From Oxalobacteraceae bacterium (lineage in GTDB: Bacteria; Pseudomonadota; Gammaproteobacteria; Burkholderiales; Burkholderiaceae_D), in NCBI GenBank assembly GCA_027490465.1, contig JAIXXZ010000086.1, forward strand, positions 1 through 64,000: a DNA stretch of 64,000 nucleotides, in the 5' to 3' direction. The translations under genes were made by a program, and so were the position numbers. The notes beneath the pieces were generated by a model. That model was given only the letters and a program-made list of their open reading frames with translations, was not told the origin of the DNA and made no database searches. Below, piece after piece: positions 1-7,552 of the stretch (the stretch's first letter is position 1; every line of letters begins with the position of its first letter).

Positions 1-36
1 AAGACAAAAAAACGCGATGGCGATGTAATGGCGCAT
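1..36 (-). CDS. Start of a minus-strand gene running off the window
   Basis: An ATG at position 36 (minus strand) is preceded by a GGGAG ribosome binding site and opens a hydrophobic N-terminus, MRHYIAIAFFCL, which looks like the start of a signal peptide. Only twelve codons are visible, so no function can be given. It lies downstream of the surface-protein fragment at 139..741 on the same strand. The bases between them (37..138) hold no clear gene. A reading that ends in VKYAAYQYDY just before this start could be the tail of a beta-barrel protein, but that is weak. Confidence 0.4.
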   Translation of the reverse strand, partial: MRHYIAIAFFCL

Positions 37-138
37 GATGGTCTCCCTCAGTAATCGTATTGGTATGCAGCGTACTTTACCCTGATCTCAAAGCCAGAAC
101 ACAAAACCCCAGCCAACGGTAAATGCATCACCACGAAG

Positions 139-741
139 TCAGGGATTACGCGATACCACCTCGGGCTGATTTACCTGCAAGGTCACGGTCTTGGGCTCGG
201 TCTTGCCGCTCTGATCGGTCAGCGTGATCTTGATGCGGAACACGGCATTCGGTGGCACATCAGTCCCCATGCGCAGCTTGATGTCGCGAATCGCTTTGTC
301 GTAATCCCCCACCGACCTTGCCCCATTGAGCGTGACCTTGCCGCTGTCGTTGTCGACGCTGGCGGGTACCGCCTGACTGCCGCCGACTTCAATCGTCGTC
401 GTACCTGAAGCAAAGCCATCAACAATCTCGAAAGAAGCACTTGCAATTACGCGGTTGTTCGATGCAGCGGTATCGAGCGCCACTACCTTACCCACCGGGA
501 TCACATTGCGCGTGGCTTGCCACATGGGCGCTTCGCTGATTTTAATCACAGCACTCTGACCCGAGTTGTTGCCAGCACTCTGTAATCCGCTGATCACCCA
601 CCCGGAATCCGGCACGGCCACGGTGTTGCAGTCCACCCCACCGGCCAATGTCGGCGACCAGATGGCCGCCCTACTGGCCTGGCTGACGCGTGAGCGCAGC
701 GAACCGACCTTGCATCCGCTGTTGACGGTGACGGTGTTCAC
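139..741 (-). pseudogene. C-terminal fragment of a surface/secreted beta-rich protein
   Basis: The 200-codon ORF is a chimera. Its last ~145 residues are threonine-, valine- and asparagine-rich and look like an extracellular beta-sandwich, ending in alternating KTVTLQVNQPE-type strands, as in cadherin-like or big adhesin domains. Its first ~45 residues are only the antisense of the fic fragment on the plus strand. The original gene has therefore lost its 5' part at a junction near 600. The family is not recognised. Whether the product is made is doubtful, since no ribosome binding site of its own is apparent. Confidence 0.45.
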
Positions 742-1225
742 GGCTTCCTTTATGGGGATGCGCCCCTACCAGGACGGTAACGGCCGGATGGCCCGGCTGC
801 TGGCTCGCCTGCTGCTGCTGCTGCAGGCAGGCTATTCACATGTCGCTTATGGCTCGCTGGAAGCGGTACTGGAAAGAGACAAGGACAATTTTTACCACGC
901 GCTCAACCGCACGCTGGTCGGTATGGAAAGCGGCAACCCGCACTGGGAGCCGTGGATAGGCTTCTTCCTGTCGGCGCTGGCCGACCAGGTCCGCCATCTG
1001 TACAGCAAGCTCGAGCGCGAGAAACAGATTTTCTCTGCCCTGCCCAAGCTCTCATCTGCCATCGTGGATTTGGCGCGTGAACACGGCCGGGTAACCATGG
1101 CTGATGCGATACGCCTGACGGGCAGTAACCGCAACACCCTGAAACTGCATTTCAGAAAGCTGGTCCATCAGGGCCAGTTGCAACGGCATGGGATGGGGGC
1201 TGGGGTTTGGTACCAGCCGCGGTGA
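566..1225 (+). pseudogene. Fic-family AMPylase remnant, N-terminally truncated
   Basis: The protein keeps the Fic core motif as MRPYQDGNGRMARLL (normally HPFxDGNGR), so the motif histidine, which is the catalytic base, is replaced by arginine. A C-terminal winged-helix domain follows (about residues 145-219, LAREHGRVTMADAIRLTG). Recognisable Fic homology starts only near base 600, at the PESGTATVLQ segment. The N-terminal half of a normal ~350-residue Fic protein, including any inhibitory helix, is missing and replaced by foreign sequence. With the base lost and the protein truncated, AMP transfer is unlikely. The last 222 bp recur at 2955..3176. Confidence 0.75.
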
Positions 1226-1228
1226 TCG
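1007..1228 (+). repeat. Direct repeat, copy 1 (fic 3' end)
   Basis: This 222-bp segment, from KLEREK to just past the stop codon of fic, is matched at 2955..3176 in the same orientation. By eye roughly nine bases in ten are identical and most differences are synonymous. The two copies bracket a 1.7-kb cassette (1229..2954). The synonymous divergence suggests two related fic genes, or an old duplication, rather than a very recent target duplication. Confidence 0.85.
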
Positions 1229-1363
1229 AAGGTCTTCGTAGTTTTTGATCGTCAATACGGCGGTGGATGCAGGCCGGGATACCCGGCTGACACACACCGT
1301 GCTCGTGTTTGAACGAAGGCCTTAAGTGATCTTCAGGACTGCGGCGATGCGCTGGGGCGCAGC

Positions 1364-1391
1364 TTGACAAGACCTCCTCCTAGAGTAGAAT
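1364..1391 (+). promoter_or_regulatory. Strong sigma-70-like promoter
   Basis: A perfect -35 box TTGACA (1364-1369) is separated by 16 bp from a near-consensus -10 box TAGAAT (1386-1391). Transcription would start near 1398. The only thing downstream on this strand before the terminator at 1438..1481 is a short non-coding stretch, so the promoter probably drives the small RNA listed next. Confidence 0.6.
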
Positions 1392-1397
1392 CCGGTG

Positions 1398-1482
1398 TGA
1401 GTTCACTGCCTATCGGCTTTGAACCTATCGAGGTTTCGGCCGCTGAACCCGCGTAGCGAATCAGCGGCCTTTGTTTTTTTTC
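1398..1482 (+). ncRNA. Candidate ~85-nt small RNA
   Basis: The stretch lies between a near-consensus promoter and a canonical intrinsic terminator, and contains no start codon followed by a useful ORF. It can form hairpins: GTGAGTTCAC, AACC-TATCGA-GGTT, and the long terminator stem GGCCGCTGA/TCAGCGGCC ending in a T-run. A CCTATCG motif occurs twice. It points towards the 3' ends of the convergent BECR-like and DUF3800 genes, so it could act on them or on the cassette, but no family is recognised. An unrelated sRNA or a leader remnant is possible. Confidence 0.5.
1438..1481 (+). terminator. Intrinsic terminator of the small RNA
   Basis: A 9-bp perfect stem GGCCGCTGA/TCAGCGGCC with a 14-nt loop is followed by TTTGTTTTTTTT on the plus strand. 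The T-run is on the plus side only, so it serves plus-strand transcription, not the converging minus-strand genes. Confidence 0.8.
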
Positions 1483-1490
1483 AGACGTTT

Positions 1491-1967
1491 TCATGGCTCT
1501 CTTCCGAGCCGACGAAGGCACTCTTCTCGCGACCAAATAGGCGACTGCCTGATCTTCCCAATACTGTTGTCGGCTTGGTAACAGGTTACAAAGTTCGCCT
1601 TGAGCGAGCCATTCAGCTTCAGTCCCATCGCGATCACAACCACAAAATCTTCGTAGACGACAGCCACGCGTCGCGTCGAGTCGTACATCCTTGCGACCTT
1701 GTTCCACCCGTCAAACAGTTCGGCGTTTGGGTGTTCCAGCGTAGACTTGATCCAGTCAATACGCTGAGCTCGGACAGGCGAAAAAACGTCCTTGCGCCCA
1801 TCGCGGGCCGAGCTCTCGTAGAACATGTGCCCAAATTTGCCAGATCCAAAAAACACGCGTATCCCGTCAAAGGTCTGGATATTGCCCTGACAGTAGACCC
1901 GTTCGTAATGGGCGCGATATTCAGTGACCGTGGCATAGTCCACCAACGGTGGCAAAGCCATTACCAC
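1491..1967 (-). CDS. Probable BECR-fold (phage barnase-EndoU-ColicinE5/D-RelE-like) nuclease
   Basis: This 158-residue protein has the pattern I associate with small PBECR-type predicted RNases: YRAHYERVYC, then a GIRVFF strand, FYESSARDGRKD, and RAQRIDWIKSTLEHPNAELF, followed by a long VAVVYEDFVVVIAM beta hairpin. The call is by resemblance, not a search. Its start codon overlaps the stop of the DUF3800 gene upstream (TAATG), so the two are translationally coupled. A toxin or effector role is inferred from the family and from its place in an island-like cassette. A convergent small RNA ends just beyond its 3' end. No obvious cognate antitoxin protein is adjacent. Confidence 0.55.
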   Translation of the reverse strand: MVMALPPLVDYATVTEYRAHYERVYCQGNIQTFDGIRVFFGSGKFGHMFYESSARDGRKDVFSPVRAQRIDWIKSTLEHPNAELFDGWNKVARMYDSTRRVAVVYEDFVVVIAMGLKLNGSLKANFVTCYQADNSIGKIRQSPIWSREECLRRLGREP

Positions 1968-2659
1968 CCCCCCTGCAGTCGGATCTTGAAGATATTGAAC
2001 TTTTCTTCTGTCTTGTCTGTGGGTGCAAGTACTCTGCCCAATGCCAGTTCCAGACGCTGAACGACGGCGGCTTTGGCTGTGCCATCCCGCAATGTGTCAT
2101 TGATTCGACTACTAGCAGCCCCCAGCAGCAGGTCGCACAGTTGAATCAAGACCACCTCATGCGAGGGCAATGATTGAATGCTATCAATGCTCGACGACAA
2201 ATTTGTCCGTGACAGGCAACGCGCCAAGACTGGCAAGCGTTTAGGGTTGCGATTACTTTTGACATCACAAAAAATTCTGTAGTCGTTGAAGTCCAGAATC
2301 CAGTGATGCAGCAGCTGGTAATAAAATTTGTAGAAACCAAGCTCTCCGTCGTTGTCGTGGAGCGCAAGGTTCAGCTGGGAGCGATCCACAGCGATACAGC
2401 GAAATCGCAGGTTGTCGCCATAACTCACAAACAGGTCGATGAGCGCGACATAAAAATCTTGTCGATTAGGCGACACCCTGCCCCACTTGATTTCACCCCA
2501 TGCCTGATGCATCTGACGCAACGCACCGACTCTGGACTTGATCTCATCACGCAACTCAACGGGCAACCAAAGACTGCCGATCATGAGGTGTTGCACGCGC
2601 GGGTTCCCAGACGTCAAGACATCAGGGTTAGATTCGTCGCAATAGACTTCAAATTTCAT
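1961..2659 (-). CDS. DUF3800 domain protein
   Basis: The 232-residue protein opens with the typical MKFEVYCDESN strand (an acidic pair near the N-terminus), followed by GEIKW, FYVALIDLF, FRCIAVDR and a C-terminal VVLIQLCDLLLGA. This is the DUF3800 pattern, thought to be an RNase-H-like nuclease fold and common in mobile elements and defence-type loci. Its start overlaps the stop of an HTH fragment (ATGA), and its stop overlaps the start of the BECR-like gene. All three were therefore one transcript. The function is unproven. Confidence 0.7.
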   Translation of the reverse strand: MKFEVYCDESNPDVLTSGNPRVQHLMIGSLWLPVELRDEIKSRVGALRQMHQAWGEIKWGRVSPNRQDFYVALIDLFVSYGDNLRFRCIAVDRSQLNLALHDNDGELGFYKFYYQLLHHWILDFNDYRIFCDVKSNRNPKRLPVLARCLSRTNLSSSIDSIQSLPSHEVVLIQLCDLLLGAASSRINDTLRDGTAKAAVVQRLELALGRVLAPTDKTEEKFNIFKIRLQGGW

Positions 2660-2850
2660 TCCTCATCCCCCTGCGGTGAATGAAAAACAAGCAAGAACTC
2701 GGTCACCAAGGCCACCGACTGGATTTCACTCGCGTTCTTTATGGCCGCTAGCCCTGACACTTCCATCATCCTCAGCATGCGATACACATTCGGCGCCCGG
2801 CTGGCGTTGAGTTCAGCCAGCTCCGTCAACGACTTTAGCCCGCGCTCATG
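2656..2850 (-). pseudogene. C-terminal fragment of an HTH regulator/antitoxin-like protein
   Basis: This is not in the ORF track because its start is lost. The readable frame gives ERGLKSLTELAEL, then NVYRMLRMMEVSGL and a short tail ending before TGA, which overlaps the DUF3800 ATG. It resembles the helix-turn-helix of small MarR-like or HVO_A0114-type DNA-binding proteins. The frame closes at a stop near 2877 and similarity fades near 2850, where the upstream flank abuts unrelated sequence. The N-terminal part is therefore missing. It is presumably the former first gene and regulator of the cassette. Confidence 0.5.
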
Positions 2851-2954
2851 AACCGGACATGGGCGGGAACTATATCAATTTGGCAAGAATATAGACAGTA
2901 GAGATGCTTGGATTCTCCCAACGCAATATCCAGGCAGGTTCGCAATCTCTACGC

Positions 2955-3173
2955 AAGCTCGAGCGCGAGAAGCAGATCTTCTCGGCCCTGCCCAAGCTCT
3001 CGTCAGCCATCGTGGATCTGGCGCGTGAACACGGCCGGGTGACCATGGCCGATGCGATCCGTCTGACCGGCAGTAACCGCAATACCCTGAAACTGCATTT
3101 CAGGAAGCTGGTCCATCAGGGCCAGCTGCAACGGCATGGGATGGGGGCTGGGGTTTGGTACCAGCCGCGGTGA
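2955..3173 (+). pseudogene. Second fic 3' fragment
   Basis: The segment encodes the same C-terminal winged-helix region as the fic remnant at 566..1225, from KLEREKQIFSALPKL to the terminal GVWYQPR. The conceptual proteins are identical over this stretch although the DNA differs at many third positions. The Fic catalytic core is absent. The ORF reading at 2904 adds about 17 unrelated residues in front. It is a dead 3' piece and the right-hand boundary of the cassette. Confidence 0.8.
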
Positions 3174-3176
3174 TCG
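2955..3176 (+). repeat. Direct repeat, copy 2 (fic 3' end)
   Basis: This is the partner of 1007..1228. It ends at the same place, just past the fic stop codon (GGTGATCG), after which the two flanks differ. That shared right end defines the repeat boundary sharply; the left boundary is at the AAGCTCGAGCGCGAGAA stretch. Confidence 0.85.
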
Positions 3177-3283
3177 CGGAGGCTTTAAAAAAATCAGTTG
3201 CCGCCACCGTTGTACATCCGTGTGTTTACTTTGTTTCGAGAGTGCGCTAAATTCCACCAGGCTCTGGCATGAGGGATAAGGCG

Positions 3284-3520
3284 ATGCACACCACTAAGAT
3301 TTTCAAAAACGGCAACTCTCAGGCGGTTCGGATTCCAGCCGACCTTGCCTATGAGCGCACGGATATTGAACTGGAAATCGAACGCCAGGGCGAAGAGATT
3401 CGCATAAGGCCCGCTAGAAAAACGCTGGGTAACGTGCTCAACAAATTTGCGCAGTTCTCACCTGAGTTTTTGGCAGAAGGCCGGGGCGAGCATGAGCAGG
3501 CGGAGCGAGATCCGCTGTGA
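3284..3520 (+). CDS. vapB: Antitoxin VapB (AbrB/SpoVT-type)
   Basis: The protein has the swapped-hairpin DNA-binding N-terminus typical of VapB/MazE antitoxins, TTKIFKNGNSQAVRIPA, then a charged C-terminal tail that would wrap the toxin. It should neutralise VapC and repress the pair's promoter as a complex. I prefer the ATG at 3284 (78 residues), which puts the conserved HTTKIFKNGNSQ at the N-terminus with an AAGG just upstream; the ORF track starts five codons earlier. The stop overlaps the vapC start. Confidence 0.88.
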   Translation: MHTTKIFKNGNSQAVRIPADLAYERTDIELEIERQGEEIRIRPARKTLGNVLNKFAQFSPEFLAEGRGEHEQAERDPL

Positions 3521-3918
3521 CACCCAAGTACATGCTTGATACCAACATGTGCATCTATCTGATGAAAAATCAGCCCGCACAAGTTGCCGACCGATTTGCG
3601 CAATGCTATGTCGGCGAGGTTGTCATGTCAGCAATAACGTTTGCCGAACTGAGCTACGGCGTCTCGGTATCATCAGATCCCACGCGTGAAGCCGAAAATC
3701 TCTCATCACTGGTTGAAGATATCCCTGTCATGCCGTTCGATCAGTTTGCCGGAGAAGCCTACGGCCCGATTCGGCGGGCAACGCGAGATAGCAAGAAAGA
3801 CCACCTTGACAAGTTAATTGCCGCTCATGCGAAAGCACTATCGGTCACAGTGGTGACCAATAACCTCAAGGATTTCGATAAGTACCCCGGCGTGGTGGCG
3901 GAGAACTGGCTCGTTTGA
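3517..3918 (+). CDS. vapC: PIN-domain ribonuclease toxin VapC
   Basis: This 133-residue protein is a complete PIN domain. It has the first catalytic aspartate in YMLDTNMCIYLM, an acidic residue in ITFAELSYGV, and the second acidic cluster in DHLDKLIAAHA, followed by VVTNNLKDF. VapC toxins cleave tRNA or rRNA and are held off by VapB. It uses a GTG start at 3517 that overlaps the vapB stop (GTGA), so synthesis is coupled. The usual TPIG-type loop before the second acidic cluster reads RDSKKDH, a small departure. Length and motifs suggest an intact pair, unlike its decayed neighbours. Confidence 0.9.
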   Translation: MTPKYMLDTNMCIYLMKNQPAQVADRFAQCYVGEVVMSAITFAELSYGVSVSSDPTREAENLSSLVEDIPVMPFDQFAGEAYGPIRRATRDSKKDHLDKLIAAHAKALSVTVVTNNLKDFDKYPGVVAENWLV

Positions 3919-4029
3919 GAAACGCGCAAACAGAAGAGGCGGATCGGCATCTCCCGGCTCATCCGGGACCGGTATTGCGAGGCCATGTGCAGCAAGGTGC
4001 TGCCTAAGCCGCAAGCGGCCTAATGGACT

Positions 4030-4734
4030 TCAAGTGATCTTCAGAGGAATGCAGAGCTGATACCCCACCAGCCGTATCGAGCGCAGGCAGTTGAGGTCGG
4101 CGCCGACCTGCACCAGCTTTTTGCGCAGGCGCACGATCTTGACCTCCAGGCTGGCCTTGCGGAAATCGTCGGGCGAGTGCCCGAGCAGCTCCATGATCTG
4201 CCAGTACTCCAGCTGTCGGGCATGGCTGGTCGAAAACGCGATCAGCATCCGCAGCTCGCTGGTCGAGATCACGGTCGCGCCTTTCGGTCCGGACAAGGTC
4301 AGCGAACGCGAGTCGACAGTGAAACCCTCTTCGCCCTCGATCTGCGGCCGTGATTGCCACAAATCGGCGCGGCGACTGACGGCCGAGACGGCTGCCAGCA
4401 ATTCTTCCATTTCGACCGGCTTGGACAGATAAACGTCCGCCCCGCTTTCGTAGCCGGCAATGCGGTCGCCCACATGGGTGCGGCCGGTGGCCATGATGAT
4501 GCCGGCGCGGGGATTGCCACGACGGATGCGCTTGGACAGCGACAAGCCGTCTTCACCCGGCAGATTCAGATCAATGATGAACAAGTCCGAGGGGGCGCTG
4601 GCGGCCTCATCGTCAATCGCCTCGGCGCAGGCGATGCCCTGCACCTTGTGACCCTGCTGGCGCAGGGCCTCAATGGTCACGGCGCGCAGCGCATCATGAT
4701 CCTCGACGACAGTAATGTTCAGCTTGGCAGCCAT
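4030..4734 (-). CDS. Response regulator, OmpR-like, partner of the 7TMR-DISM kinase
   Basis: The 234-residue protein has a receiver domain (about 1-120) with the acidic pair E11/D12, phosphoacceptor D55 in FIIDLNLPGEDG, T83 and K105 in LSKPVE. A C-terminal winged-helix DNA-binding domain follows (about 135-234), ending in LVGYQLCIPL. It overlaps the 3' end of the kinase gene by 16 bp and is surely its partner. The receiver core is close to that of the regulator at 29874..30617, so the two systems are paralogues. The DNA target is unknown. Confidence 0.9.
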   Translation of the reverse strand: MAAKLNITVVEDHDALRAVTIEALRQQGHKVQGIACAEAIDDEAASAPSDLFIIDLNLPGEDGLSLSKRIRRGNPRAGIIMATGRTHVGDRIAGYESGADVYLSKPVEMEELLAAVSAVSRRADLWQSRPQIEGEEGFTVDSRSLTLSGPKGATVISTSELRMLIAFSTSHARQLEYWQIMELLGHSPDDFRKASLEVKIVRLRKKLVQVGADLNCLRSIRLVGYQLCIPLKIT

Positions 4735-6608
4735 ACGGTAAACCTGACACTTTTCTCCAGCGGCTCGTACCTGACTTCGCCCTTCAACAGCCGCATGAAG
4801 TTGGCGACCAGATAAAGGCCCAGACCCGAGCCGGAATGCTTGCGGGCGCCATCGGCGCGGTAGTACTTCCTGAATAATTCGTCACGGTCCGGAAAACCTG
4901 AAGAACCCGGCCCCGACTGGACCAGGTTCTCGACACTGATCTCGCAGCCGGCCCGCCCGCCGAGCGGCGCGGACTTTACTGTGAGCAAGATAGTGCTTCC
5001 CGGTAACGAATACTTTAATGCATTGTCGACCAGATTGGATAGCACTGATTTGAAAATCTGCCAGTCGCTGTTCACCGTGGCCGGCCCGTCCTGCTGGACG
5101 CTGACCCGGGCCCGGTCGGGCTGCTTGGAAAGCAGGTCTTCGATCAGTGCTTCGACGGGAAAGTTTTCAAAATGAGAAATGATTTCGTCGTCGTCGAACT
5201 TCTCGGCTTGCAGGCAACGCTCGATCAGCTGGTTGATGTTATTGACCGTGCGGCGGCCATGTTCGAGCATTTCGGGGTTGAGCCGGGAGACGCCGAACAC
5301 CATGTGCAGTACCGACAGCGAGGTCTTGACTTCATGCGCCAGCATCTCCATGAACCGCCCTTGCAGCTGGGATTTCTGCTTTTCGATCTCGATTTGCTGC
5401 GCTGCCGATCGGGCGCGCAGGTAGGCGCGGTTGCGGGATTCTTCGATCCGGTAGGCGCGCAACTGCAGCAGCACGATCAGGATCACGCCGGTCATGATGC
5501 CGTGGATCAGAAACATGTGGAGGTTGAACTCGGGCCCCTTGGCAAGCCCCAGGGCCGGCGAGGTCGCTACGACCAGTGCCCCGGCCAGCAGCGAATAAAA
5601 CCCGACCAGCATCCATTTCGGAATCACCGGTCTGTCATCTTCTGCCGCCGATGACCATGCGCGGCAGGTGAAACTAAGCGTCGCGAGCAGCAAGGGACTT
5701 AACGCCACCAGCGTAAGGTTCAAGCGCATGGCCGACAGCGTGCTGCCGACTGCCAGCAAGCCCATCTCGGCCACAAAAGCCAGGATGCCTGCCGCTACCA
5801 CGAGTCGCAGCCCGGGCATCCATGGCTTGAACTCGCGCAGCATGAAATAGTGAAAAACGATACCGACCACCACATAGGTGCAGTACACGACGCAAGAGAA
5901 CCTGTCGATCACGATAGCGTTTAAGTACTCGCCGCCAATCAGGCGCGCGTAGCCGACATACACCAGCGCATAAGCAATCGCCGCCAGCTGACTGACCGTA
6001 AATGCCGCCATCAGTGCTTCTCGCTGCAAGGACCATTGCAGCACCGCCCACAGGAAAAACAGCAGCAGCGTTCCCATCATCAGCCCGTAGACCATTTCCT
6101 GCATGCGGTTGGCATGCTGCGCCTCGTCCATCGTCAACACCTGCACATGAATCAGACTGGTGCTGGTGGTCTTGAGCCGCAACCAGATATCGCGCGGCGC
6201 GTCAGACGCGGGGATCAGAAAGCCGTGGTTGAGTGACTTGAATTCGCTGGCGTGCCATTCGGTGCGATCCCCCGCGATGCGTATCCGACCGCTGGTGTCG
6301 AGAGGGTCAAACAGTCGGATCTCATCCAGATAGACAGGCCGCACCCTGACCGCCAGCGGCTCGCCAGGTCGAGTCCCGGGCATGGGTGCCACGGTGATGC
6401 GTATCCAGGTGGCTGATTCGGTGAAGCCACGACTGAGTACACCGTCATAGCGCTGCACGGGCATCTGTCGAACTTGATCCAGACTGAGCTTGCCGCTTTC
6501 GTCGACGACATAGGCGCGCTCGAGAATGTGGTCGGCAGGATCCGCCAGGGCCGCTCCCGAGAGCAGCCCCAGCCAAACAAGGAACACATAACGCGTGATC
6601 GCTTGCAT
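4719..6608 (-). CDS. Membrane histidine kinase with 7TMR-DISM sensor
   Basis: I start at the ATG at 6608 (629 residues), because it begins a clear signal peptide (MQAITRYVFLVWLGLLSGAALA). A periplasmic 7TMR-DISMED2-like beta-sandwich follows, with ATWIRITV and DIWLRLKTTS strands. Next come about seven membrane helices, a HisKA helix with the phospho-histidine near residue 425 (LAHEVKTSL) and an ATPase domain (SNLVDNALKYS, GSGLGLYL). DISM sensors are thought to bind small carbohydrates or similar ligands; the ligand here is unknown. It overlaps its response regulator and follows an SDR gene with a 65-bp gap. The ORF track extends it 47 codons into that gene. Confidence 0.9.
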   Translation of the reverse strand: MQAITRYVFLVWLGLLSGAALADPADHILERAYVVDESGKLSLDQVRQMPVQRYDGVLSRGFTESATWIRITVAPMPGTRPGEPLAVRVRPVYLDEIRLFDPLDTSGRIRIAGDRTEWHASEFKSLNHGFLIPASDAPRDIWLRLKTTSTSLIHVQVLTMDEAQHANRMQEMVYGLMMGTLLLFFLWAVLQWSLQREALMAAFTVSQLAAIAYALVYVGYARLIGGEYLNAIVIDRFSCVVYCTYVVVGIVFHYFMLREFKPWMPGLRLVVAAGILAFVAEMGLLAVGSTLSAMRLNLTLVALSPLLLATLSFTCRAWSSAAEDDRPVIPKWMLVGFYSLLAGALVVATSPALGLAKGPEFNLHMFLIHGIMTGVILIVLLQLRAYRIEESRNRAYLRARSAAQQIEIEKQKSQLQGRFMEMLAHEVKTSLSVLHMVFGVSRLNPEMLEHGRRTVNNINQLIERCLQAEKFDDDEIISHFENFPVEALIEDLLSKQPDRARVSVQQDGPATVNSDWQIFKSVLSNLVDNALKYSLPGSTILLTVKSAPLGGRAGCEISVENLVQSGPGSSGFPDRDELFRKYYRADGARKHSGSGLGLYLVANFMRLLKGEVRYEPLEKSVRFTVWLPS

Positions 6609-6673
6609 GACCGAGATCGGAAAAGCGCTGGTGCTGGTGCCTGCGCCGGCGGGGCTGCTCAGAATATGCTCGC

Positions 6674-7459
6674 TCAGAACGTGCCGGGATAAGCGCCGCC
6701 ATCGAGCAGAATGTTCTGCCCGGTCATGTAGCTGGCGTGCGCACTGCACAGGAAAGCACAGAAAGCACCGAACTCGGCGGGTGTGCCGAAACGCTTTGCA
6801 GGATTCGAATCCCGGCGAGCTGCCACCAGTGAATCAAGATCCTTGCCGGTGGATTTGGCTGCAGCATCGAAGGTCGCCCACAGGCGATCGGTTTCAAACG
6901 GACCGGGCAGCAGATTGTTGATGGTGACGTTCTTGTGCACCGTGGTACGCGAGACGCCGGCGATGAAACCGGTCAGTCCGGCGCGCGCGCCATTCGACAG
7001 GCCCAGAATGTCAATTGGTGCTTTCACTGCGCTGGAGGTGATGTTGATGATGCGACCAAAACCCCGACCCATCATGCCATCGACCGTTGCGCGTATGAGT
7101 TCGATGGGGGTGAGCATGTTGGCATCAACGGCGGCGATCCATTGCTCGCGCTCCCAATTGCGGAAATCACCCGGCGGCGGGCCACCGGCATTGGTGATCA
7201 GAATGTCAGGCTGCGGACAGGCGGCCAGCGCTTGCTTGCGACCTTCGGGCGTGGTGATATCGGCGGCCACCACGGTGACAGTCACCTGAGCGCCTGCGAG
7301 CTGGCGTATTTCATTGGCGGTCGCTTCCAGTGCTGCCGCAGTACGTGCCACCAGCGTGACATTCACGCCCTCTTTCGCCAGCGCCTCGGCGCAAGCACGC
7401 CCCAGCCCCTTGCTGGCGCCGCATACCAGTGCATTTTTGCCGCTGATTCCTAGATCCAT
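6674..7459 (-). CDS. SDR-family oxidoreductase, atypical active site
   Basis: This 261-residue Rossmann enzyme has the cofactor loop GASKGLGRACAEAL near the N-terminus and ITNAGGPPPG, and a C-terminal GQNILLDGG as in FabG-like 3-oxoacyl reductases. The catalytic serine region reads INITSSAVKAP, but the expected YxxxK is replaced by LGLSNGARAGL, with no Tyr or Lys at those places. A subgroup of FabG-like SDRs has this SN..R pattern. The substrate, and even catalysis, are uncertain. It sits 65 bp upstream of the kinase gene and could be co-transcribed with it. Confidence 0.8.
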   Translation of the reverse strand: MDLGISGKNALVCGASKGLGRACAEALAKEGVNVTLVARTAAALEATANEIRQLAGAQVTVTVVAADITTPEGRKQALAACPQPDILITNAGGPPPGDFRNWEREQWIAAVDANMLTPIELIRATVDGMMGRGFGRIINITSSAVKAPIDILGLSNGARAGLTGFIAGVSRTTVHKNVTINNLLPGPFETDRLWATFDAAAKSTGKDLDSLVAARRDSNPAKRFGTPAEFGAFCAFLCSAHASYMTGQNILLDGGAYPGTF

Positions 7460-7552
7460 GGCCTTATCTCCTCTTGTTATTCATGTGATTGGTGTGGTTC
7501 TTGTGTTCGGTATTTCCGTGTTTGGTCTCTTGGTATTGAGCTGCCTGGCCAG

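Noticed and set aside
1419-2060. 213-codon plus-strand ORF through the terminator and the BECR-like gene
   Set aside because: It begins inside the terminator stem and runs antisense to a coupled minus-strand gene pair.
1333-4045. Shared 13-mer AAGTGATCTTCAG near 1325 and 4032
   Set aside because: The flanks differ and one copy is the coding 3' end of a response regulator, so I treat it as chance.
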